A stretch of DNA of 64,000 nucleotides from JBKBUF01 sp046290815 (GTDB taxonomy: Bacteria > Bacteroidota > Bacteroidia > Cytophagales > Cytophagaceae), in the NCBI GenBank assembly GCA_046290815.1, contig JBKBUF010000017.1, positions 1-64,000 on the forward strand. The letters are read 5' to 3'. The translations under genes and the position numbers were made by a program. The notes under the pieces are model-generated. The model made no database searches, was not told the origin of the DNA, and saw nothing but the letters and a program-made list of their open reading frames with translations. The first letter of the stretch is position 1; each line of letters begins with the position of its first letter. Shown piece after piece: positions 58,439 through 64,000 of the stretch.

Positions 58439-60814
58439 ATGAAATTTTGCAGGGTTAGTTTTTTACTCCTTATTATCTTTATTCTACCGGTTAGTAATTT
58501 ATATGCACAGGAGGAGAGAAAGGTTTCCTTGAATATTTATCCAGGTATTACATTATTTCCGCTGAATGAAAGAATAAATGATGCAGGTGTTCCGACCAAT
58601 ATTTACGCCGGATTTGCACCTGCTCCTACAATAGGTCTGGGAGTAAATTATAAGATTGGGAAAAAGCTTTATCTGAGTGAGAATATTTTTGCAATTTTTG
58701 CAAGGAAACAAAACCATAAACTTAATCTATATAATTTCCGCACTGATCTAAAATATGTGTTGCTGAAGAATAAAAAATTCACGCCTTATATTGCCGCAGG
58801 TTTAAGTTTTAACCTTCTTTCAATAGCCAGAGGTACCAACACTTATACCGTCGATACAGACACCACTGCCAATGCGATTGGGCCGGGAATTAAGGTATAT
58901 AATGTTCAATACAATGATGAATCTATGAAGTTAAGTACTATACCGGTATATGGCCCGGTGGCAGGACTTGGTTTCTCTTATTTTATAAAAAGAAATCTTT
59001 CCATAACTGCAGAATATTCATATAATTATAATTTTGCGAATTCTCTTTCTATAATCAAAGATAATTACCCCAACAACCTTTCCAATCTTCAATATTCTAC
59101 AATTACTTTCGGTATTACATACAGATTTATAAAACCAGGCCGACAGCTCTTAGCTTCTGTAAAAAAAGACGATTGGAGCGGCGATCAGGTAGCAGACGTT
59201 CTTGGTTCTATTCAGTTTAAAAAGCCAGAAAAAGTTAAGTCTAAAGTCTACAGTATTGAAATAGTTTCTGAGTACGATAGTATTCCAAGAACATTCCAAT
59301 CAGATGAGGATGGTAAGTTTTATTTGCCTGAGGTTTTTGCCGGTAATTATGACATTTATCTGCCAAGGGAGTCTAAGAAAGTTTTGGATGCTAAAGTCAG
59401 ATTAAGATATGGCAACTCAAATATTGCATTAAAGGATGATATGGTGGAGCTTGAAATGTTTGAAGATGAGCCATCTGAAACAATTATATCCCGAGACGGA
59501 AATTTTTCTGTAGTTCTAAGAGAAGGATTTCAGCATGAGGTGCACATGACAGTTGTCGCCATGAGTGTAAAGGGTAAGCTTGGTCCCTTGGCTCCTGATA
59601 CTTCCTGTGCGGATCTGACAATGCAGATAAGAAATGAACGTGATAGCCTTGTTCAAATATTTAAGCCCGGATTTGACTGCAATTTTTCATTTGAGGATCT
59701 CGAGCCTGGTAAATATAAGGTTATAATTAAAGGCGAAAAAAATTCCGCACAGAGTTTTACCTATAAATTTGATGATCCTTCACCATTGCTTAACCGACAA
59801 GGTAACAGCAATGCCCCTGATGAACCTGAAGAAAATACAAACATCTTATCAGGGAATATTACCGACAACAATGATTATGGTGTAGAAGGAGCTCAGGTAT
59901 TATTATTAAATTCCTCCGGGATTGCCATTACAAACGCTTTTACAGCTAAAGACGGGAGCTTTAAATTTAATAATGTACCTCCGGGTAAATATAAAGTTGC
60001 ATATAAGACACCTGATGGCCTGGATGTAAATAGTAAATTGGAATACACTGAAACTGATCAGTCCGGAGCTGTGGTTTCTGAATCAAAATTCGGATCAACT
60101 TTCGGAAAGGTTGAAAAGGATGAAAAGAGTAATTTTAAAGGTAAAGGAAAGATTGATTTGAAGAAAAACTCAATAAAGCCTGATGCTGTGCAAATATATT
60201 TAATAGACAATGAAAAACGTGTGGTTGAAACTGCCAAACCAGATCAGGAAGGAAACTTCAGTTTTAAAAATCTTAAAAAGGATGCAGGTTATTCTATAGC
60301 TGTTAAATCACCTGTAGAAATTAATCCACAGGATTTCAGATATAGCTTTACAGAATCAGAGCAGGAACTGAAACAGTTAAAAACGATAACCAAGGTAAAA
60401 GTATTTGAAGATCAAAAGCTCATTATTTCACCTGAAGAAACACAAAATTCATCAAGTGAAAAAGTCACCGAAGGAGGTCAAAATCATGTGATTTATACAC
60501 CATCAAAAACAGAAGGCAAATACCTGAGATATCAGCCTGGACACACTTATGACATGAAAGGGGAAGAGATTTCGCTTCCTGGTTTTGGCGTACAACTGGC
60601 TGCATATAGCCTGGCTGATAATCTGGACAGATTCTGTAAAAAGCTAAAAACACTTGGATATAATGATATATACATACAAGTGATTCAGCTTGAAAATAAT
60701 CGCAAAATTTACAGAGTAATCGTAGGAAGTCTTCAAACTGTAGAAGAAGCCACAATACTTTTAAAGAAACTTCAGAGATCCGGGTTTGACGGAGTCCTTA
60801 GAAAACACAAATAA
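58439..60814 (+). CDS. Barrel / CnaB-like / SPOR fusion protein
   Basis: A 791-residue exported protein. The signal peptide ends about residue 24 (SNLYAQ). Residues about 25-235 resemble an 8-strand outer-membrane barrel (LGVNYKIGKKLYLSENIFAIFA ... YSTITFGITYRFIKPG). Three or four carboxypeptidase/CnaB-like beta-sandwich modules follow (about 290-620; VEGAQVLLLNSSGIAITNAF, KDGSFKFNNVPPGKYKVAY). A C-terminal SPOR domain (716-791; FGVQLAAYSLADNLDRF ... IYRVIVGSL) binds denuded glycan strands. The unusual order would tie the outer membrane to peptidoglycan. Divergent from the TPR-CHAT gene. Confidence 0.82.
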   Translation: MKFCRVSFLLLIIFILPVSNLYAQEERKVSLNIYPGITLFPLNERINDAGVPTNIYAGFAPAPTIGLGVNYKIGKKLYLSENIFAIFARKQNHKLNLYNFRTDLKYVLLKNKKFTPYIAAGLSFNLLSIARGTNTYTVDTDTTANAIGPGIKVYNVQYNDESMKLSTIPVYGPVAGLGFSYFIKRNLSITAEYSYNYNFANSLSIIKDNYPNNLSNLQYSTITFGITYRFIKPGRQLLASVKKDDWSGDQVADVLGSIQFKKPEKVKSKVYSIEIVSEYDSIPRTFQSDEDGKFYLPEVFAGNYDIYLPRESKKVLDAKVRLRYGNSNIALKDDMVELEMFEDEPSETIISRDGNFSVVLREGFQHEVHMTVVAMSVKGKLGPLAPDTSCADLTMQIRNERDSLVQIFKPGFDCNFSFEDLEPGKYKVIIKGEKNSAQSFTYKFDDPSPLLNRQGNSNAPDEPEENTNILSGNITDNNDYGVEGAQVLLLNSSGIAITNAFTAKDGSFKFNNVPPGKYKVAYKTPDGLDVNSKLEYTETDQSGAVVSESKFGSTFGKVEKDEKSNFKGKGKIDLKKNSIKPDAVQIYLIDNEKRVVETAKPDQEGNFSFKNLKKDAGYSIAVKSPVEINPQDFRYSFTESEQELKQLKTITKVKVFEDQKLIISPEETQNSSSEKVTEGGQNHVIYTPSKTEGKYLRYQPGHTYDMKGEEISLPGFGVQLAAYSLADNLDRFCKKLKTLGYNDIYIQVIQLENNRKIYRVIVGSLQTVEEATILLKKLQRSGFDGVLRKHK

Positions 60815-61039
60815 TTATTCTTCCGAATTTTGTTTATCAATATTTTCTCTGGTCGGATAAGCCACTCCGGGATTGTAACTATAATTTGGGTCTGAGTTAG
60901 GATTCGGATCGTTTTCCTCTGCTTTGTTATTTTGTTCTTCCGGAGTTTTATTAGGATAATCCGGTACAAAAGGTTTTCCTATTTTCCTTATTATCCTTTT
61001 TCTCTTCCTGTTAACTTTTGTATAAGATTTTTCTTCCAT
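60815..61039 (-). CDS. Small hypothetical protein
   Basis: A 74-residue protein with no signal peptide. It begins with a basic stretch (MEEKSYTKVNRKRKRIIRKIGK) and continues with an Asn/Pro/Glu-rich disordered stretch (EEQNNKAEENDPNPNSDPNYSYNPG). Its stop abuts that of the convergent barrel-SPOR gene (60814). The frame is open and has an ATG, but low complexity means it could be spurious. No family recognised. Confidence 0.45.
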   Translation of the reverse strand: MEEKSYTKVNRKRKRIIRKIGKPFVPDYPNKTPEEQNNKAEENDPNPNSDPNYSYNPGVAYPTRENIDKQNSEE

Positions 61040-61211
61040 AATAACCTATATTCACTTTATACTTTCGGCCTTCTATTTAATAACTGTCACCATTATTAAA
61101 AAGGTTTATAATTTCTTACTTTACTGATTCCGGTAATTGGGCAGTTATATTGACAACTTTTTTTTTACTCAGTTTGTTAAAGAAAAAAGATTGAGAGAGG
61201 AGGGATTTTTA

Positions 61212-61607
61212 ATGATATCTGAAATAAATACACGGACTAATGTAATTACAAAGGCGAAACCTTCATTTTTAATACCGGTTCTTGAGAATTTCCAAGGTAT
61301 AGTCATAAAAGAATTTGAGCCGGAATTGTTTAATACCGCTGATGAATTGTTCGTACTCATTAAACGTGAATATAAAGATGGCCTAGTGGAGTTTTCAGAT
61401 CCTGAGCCACTGATTGAATTTACTTCCGGCATTTCTGCTGTCAATAAATTTATACCATTTAAAAATGAGTCAGGGAATACTCCTGTTTTGTTAGCAATCG
61501 AAATAGCTCATAAGCACGAAAAAACCGGAATAACTGAAATAAAATTAGCAGATCCGGATAAGCTTCATGATTTTAAGTTATTGGTACTCTACACTTATAA
61601 AAAGTAG
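61212..61607 (+). CDS. Hypothetical cytoplasmic protein
   Basis: A 131-residue protein. ATG 61212 is chosen because a strong Shine-Dalgarno-like GAGAGGAGGG (61194-61203) precedes it, unusual for this genome; a TTG at 61137 would extend it by 25 residues. The sequence is beta-rich with alternating charge (IVIKEFEPELFNTADELFVLIKREY, VLLAIEIAHKHEKTGITEIKLADP). No signal peptide, no known family. It lies upstream of a small lipoprotein gene on the same strand. Confidence 0.6.
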   Translation: MISEINTRTNVITKAKPSFLIPVLENFQGIVIKEFEPELFNTADELFVLIKREYKDGLVEFSDPEPLIEFTSGISAVNKFIPFKNESGNTPVLLAIEIAHKHEKTGITEIKLADPDKLHDFKLLVLYTYKK

Positions 61608-61672
61608 TACGGAGCTTACATTAACTTTCTTTAACTGACAGATGTTGTTTATATGAACAATTGGTTGAAGGG

Positions 61673-61921
61673 ATGAAAAAGTTAATTGTAGTATTAGGTA
61701 TTTCATCGTCAGTTTTATTATTTTCCTGTGGAGAAAGAAGAACTGCAGAAGAAGATATGATGGGAGGTCAGACAGACGAAAGAGTGGATGATATGGGTGC
61801 AGCCGAACATGGCGGCAGATCAGATACCACCGCAACAGCATCTCCTCAAACTGAAGATGGTACAACTCTGGAGGATAAGATAAATCCACCCTTAAGAAGA
61901 AGAGGAGGAGAACCTAATTGA
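61673..61921 (+). CDS. Small lipoprotein
   Basis: An 82-residue lipoprotein: MKKLIVVLGISSSVLLFSC gives a lipobox with Cys19, then a hydrophilic, likely disordered mature part (GERRTAEEDMMGGQTDERVD ... DTTATASPQTEDGT) and a basic C-terminus (INPPLRRRGGEPN). The start ATG 61673 is preferred over the TTG at 61661. No family recognised. An AATTAAG repeat region begins 31 nt after its stop. Confidence 0.65.
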   Translation: MKKLIVVLGISSSVLLFSCGERRTAEEDMMGGQTDERVDDMGAAEHGGRSDTTATASPQTEDGTTLEDKINPPLRRRGGEPN

Positions 61922-61951
61922 TTTACGATTTAAGGGTTACGAAGTACATTT

Positions 61952-62012
61952 AATTAAGAATTAAGAATTAAGAATTGAAAATTGCAAAAGTGGTTTTTAA
62001 TTCTTAATTCTT
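61952..62012. repeat. AATTAAG heptamer foldback upstream of a hypothetical gene
   Basis: Three tandem AATTAAG heptamers (61952-61972) are followed by inverse copies (61997-62012). AAGAATTAAGAATTAA (61956-61971) and TTAATTCTTAATTCTT (61997-62012) are exact inverse complements of 16 nt. The hairpin lies just before the start codon at 62024 and could be part of its 5' leader. Confidence 0.8.
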
Positions 62013-62023
62013 TGAATGAAGCT

Positions 62024-62428
62024 ATGGAAAGGAAATTGTTAAGAAGGTATGTGAACTGTTACTTACTTGATCATATACGTCCACTAGTTAATTCCTACTA
62101 TGATTTACTTGCTGAGCAAGCTCTTTTGTATCAACTTAAGCTTTCAGAAAATGAAACTATCCTGCTTATTGAAAAAAAAGTAATATCCTTCCTGGAGTTT
62201 TTAATGGGAAAAATTTCATTTAAAGAATTGGATCTTTTTAACGAGGGATTAGAGGGCCATGCCGATCCTAATTTTTTTCTTCATAACAGATATGTGGCAT
62301 TAATTCACACTATGAAGGCAATGGTTGCTTTTGCAAATGATATGGTGAATCCCGATGTGATTTCAGAACTTGACGATTTACAGAACAACTTTCAATATAG
62401 AATTTTTTCAGGGACTTATGATTTATAA
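62024..62428 (+). CDS. Hypothetical helical protein
   Basis: A 134-residue helical protein without signal peptide (start ATG 62024; an in-frame TTG at 61982 lies inside the foldback repeat and is less likely). It begins MERKLLRRYVNCYLLDHI and carries Leu-rich helices (YYDLLAEQALLYQLKLSENE; IEKKVISFLEFLMGKISF). No known motif. The 16-bp hairpin in its leader is the notable context feature. Its function is unknown. Confidence 0.55.
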   Translation: MERKLLRRYVNCYLLDHIRPLVNSYYDLLAEQALLYQLKLSENETILLIEKKVISFLEFLMGKISFKELDLFNEGLEGHADPNFFLHNRYVALIHTMKAMVAFANDMVNPDVISELDDLQNNFQYRIFSGTYDL

Positions 62429-62563
62429 CAATGATTTTATATATTTGGTCATATGTAATTTTTAGCTTTTAAATTGTATTTTTTTAATATTTCCTTTTAA
62501 ATAGTCTATTCTATTAATTTTATTTTACTTTCTTTAGTAAATTCGTATGTTCATTTATTTCTT

Positions 62564-63811
62564 ATGAAAAATATCCTTCTGAATTTTTCCATTCTCTTTT
62601 CTGCAGCTATTACAACATCGAATGCTCAGTTTTTAATTTACAATAGTGACAATACCGAAATGAACCTTGATAAGGTTAGTTGCATTTCGATAGCCCATGA
62701 TCAGACAAAATGGATAGGTACAGAAGGTTCAGGTTTATACCGTTTGGATGAGTTTGGATCAGAAAATTTTACTACAATTAATACATCAGGCTTTCCCAAT
62801 AATACGATAACTGATATTTTTGTTTACGGTGCTGAAGTATGGATAGCAACCCGTTTCAATGGAATGGGAAGATATTTTAATAGCAACTGGAGTACTATTA
62901 ACAGGTCTTCAACTTCAAATGTACTTCCATTTAATTGGGTAACCGGAATTGTAATTGATAAGGAAAAGGTACTTTACTCAGGCGTATATGCAGGAGGTAT
63001 TTATTCAGATAGTCTTACGATAGGGGTAACAAAGGTTTATAATTCTACCAATACTCCTGAGCTAGGTTCAAATATTATCAGAACTGTTTATATTGACGAC
63101 CAAAATACTTTGTGGATCGGTACGCAAGGGGGGGGATTGGTTTCATTTAAGGACAAAGTTTGGACATCTTTTACTACTACTAACTCAGGCATTCCTAATG
63201 ATAATGTTAATACTATTCATAAGACCGGTAATAAAATCTGGGTAGGGACAGATGCCGGTTTTGCATCCTATCAAGTCAGCACAGGTTGGGAGGTATTTAA
63301 TAGTAATACTTTAGAGTTTTTTACCAATGATACGGTCAGATGTTTTACATCCAGAGGTGGCGATCTCTATGCTGCAACTTTTTCCGGTTTTGTTTATAAT
63401 AAAAATAATGAAGGGTGGAAGGTTTCCAATAGTTTGAATAGTAATCTTCCTGGTGATAAACTACTTGACATAGCGGTTGATCCGGTAACTGATGATATTT
63501 GGTTAGTTGTAAAAGATAAAGGACTGGCTGTGATTAACAGAACGAAAGTTCATGTAAATGATCAGGATTTTTTTTCCGGAATAAACATATATCCCAATCC
63601 TGCTGATCATAATTTATTTATCAGAAACCCGGATGGTCATGCATTAATGTTTCAGATTAAAGATATTGCAGGGGGCAATCATGGGGTGAATGTTCATCAA
63701 ACTGCATCCGGGTATTTACTGGATGTTTCGACTTTGTGCAAAGGAATGTATTTTTTGCAGGTTACCTGTAATGGTAAATCCGAAAATAGAAAAATTTTTA
63801 TCAGTAGATAA
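62564..63811 (+). CDS. T9SS-secreted two-component-regulator-type propeller protein
   Basis: A 415-residue exported protein. A signal peptide (residues 1-22, TTSNAQ) is followed by a beta-propeller of Reg_prop type (about 25-330), with repeats such as TKWIGTEGSGLYRL, EVWIATRFNGMGRY, NTLWIGTQGGGLVSF and KIWVGTDAGFASY. The T9SS sorting domain is C-terminal (INIYPNPADHNLFI ... LCKGMYFLQVTCNGKSENRKIF). It lacks the histidine kinase part of the regulators with the same propeller, so it is a free exported sensor or adhesin-like domain. Ligand unknown. Confidence 0.85.
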   Translation: MKNILLNFSILFSAAITTSNAQFLIYNSDNTEMNLDKVSCISIAHDQTKWIGTEGSGLYRLDEFGSENFTTINTSGFPNNTITDIFVYGAEVWIATRFNGMGRYFNSNWSTINRSSTSNVLPFNWVTGIVIDKEKVLYSGVYAGGIYSDSLTIGVTKVYNSTNTPELGSNIIRTVYIDDQNTLWIGTQGGGLVSFKDKVWTSFTTTNSGIPNDNVNTIHKTGNKIWVGTDAGFASYQVSTGWEVFNSNTLEFFTNDTVRCFTSRGGDLYAATFSGFVYNKNNEGWKVSNSLNSNLPGDKLLDIAVDPVTDDIWLVVKDKGLAVINRTKVHVNDQDFFSGINIYPNPADHNLFIRNPDGHALMFQIKDIAGGNHGVNVHQTASGYLLDVSTLCKGMYFLQVTCNGKSENRKIFISR

Positions 63812-63840
63812 TTTCAATTTAATCATATCAGTAATCTGAA

Positions 63841-64000
63841 ATGAAAAAGTATTTTATTTTTTATCGGTGCTTATTCTTAGTGATAAGTATTTTCATTTTT
63901 TCTTCCAATGCTCAGGCTACCCATATTGTAGGAGCAGATATAGGCTATACCAACGTTGGTCCGAATACTTTTGAGTTTACGCTCAATGTTTACAGAGATT
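63841..64000 (+). CDS. Start of a gliding/T9SS-associated exported protein (truncated by window end)
   Basis: The first 53 codons of a gene cut by the window edge. It has a signal peptide (LVISIFIFSSNAQA), then THIVGADIGYTNVGPNTFEF and LNVYRD, the usual start of large gliding-motility-associated or T9SS type B proteins with PKD-like repeats (compare the SHLVGGDITY...LNLYRDC motif). The ATG is 29 nt after the previous stop. The rest of the gene lies outside the window. Confidence 0.75.
   Translation, partial: MKKYFIFYRCLFLVISIFIFSSNAQATHIVGADIGYTNVGPNTFEFTLNVYRD

Noticed and set aside
61137..61211. TTG start 25 residues upstream of the hypothetical gene at 61212
   Set aside because: A strong Shine-Dalgarno-like sequence lies just before ATG 61212, and the extra residues look like non-coding sequence.

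Overview
The window comes from an AT-rich member of the Bacteroidota, most likely a Cytophagales bacterium of the Cytophaga/Sporocytophaga kind (inference). Four complete proteins carry type IX secretion (T9SS) C-terminal sorting domains, and a truncated fifth looks like the start of a T9SS/gliding-associated protein. There are also TonB-dependent receptors with a carboxypeptidase-like N-domain, many short lipoproteins, Bacteroidota-type promoters (TAnnTTTG) and a type II glutamine synthetase. It reads as chromosome: I see no insertion sequence, phage, integrase, CRISPR array, tRNA or rRNA.

Layout. 1-7.1 kb: trmB, a 1203-residue T9SS adhesin-like protein with a small C-terminally anchored partner, then (minus) a pfkB-type phosphofructokinase and a degenerate TrpF-like protein. 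7.1-16.8 kb: thioredoxin, mnmA, a lipoprotein, a T9SS subtilase, rpe, a TonB receptor, and an LpoB/COG3014 lipoprotein pair. 16.8-22.5 kb: a cobalamin riboswitch drives btuB, a T9SS-sorted DUF4465 protein, a BtuG-like surface propeller and a DUF71 PP-loop ATPase, closed by a terminator; this is a complete B12 capture and salvage operon. 22.5-28.5 kb: a tiny basic exported protein, menC, an SDR lacking its catalytic lysine, a VIT1-type transporter, Nudix, DsbA-like, DUF2007 and carotenoid oxygenase genes. 28.5-37.7 kb (minus): a double-OmpA protein, a frameshifted HExxH gene, glutamine synthetase, a retinol-saturase-like oxidoreductase, DUF2147, an outer-membrane barrel, and an ECF sigma factor overlapping a membrane-anchored barrel protein that may be its anti-sigma partner.

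37.8-54.4 kb: methyltransferase, DUF4197, Ca/Na antiporter, sirtuin, topA with a histone-H1-like tail, sixA, two Lys/Arg-rich exported proteins, TraB/GumN, tex, a 37-residue lipoprotein, a second T9SS protein, tyrA, gltA, and a tandem pair of duplicated small exported proteins. 54.4-64 kb: a large exported TPR-CHAT protein, divergent from a barrel/CnaB-like/SPOR fusion, small unknowns, a T9SS beta-propeller protein, and a truncated T9SS/gliding-associated protein at the window end.

The strongest non-genic structure is a family of octamer foldback repeats (consensus GTGTTAAR facing YTTAACAC) at three intergenic sites (about 5.30-5.40, 6.98-7.08 and 49.20-49.33 kb). Two of these also encode the C-terminus of a gene. 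Heptamer tandem repeats and long perfect inverted repeats occur near 51.7 and 61.95 kb. Possible novelty lies mainly in the B12 operon content, the exported TPR-CHAT protein, the degenerate enzymes (TrpF-like, SDR) and these foldback repeats; no single wholly new system is clearly proven.
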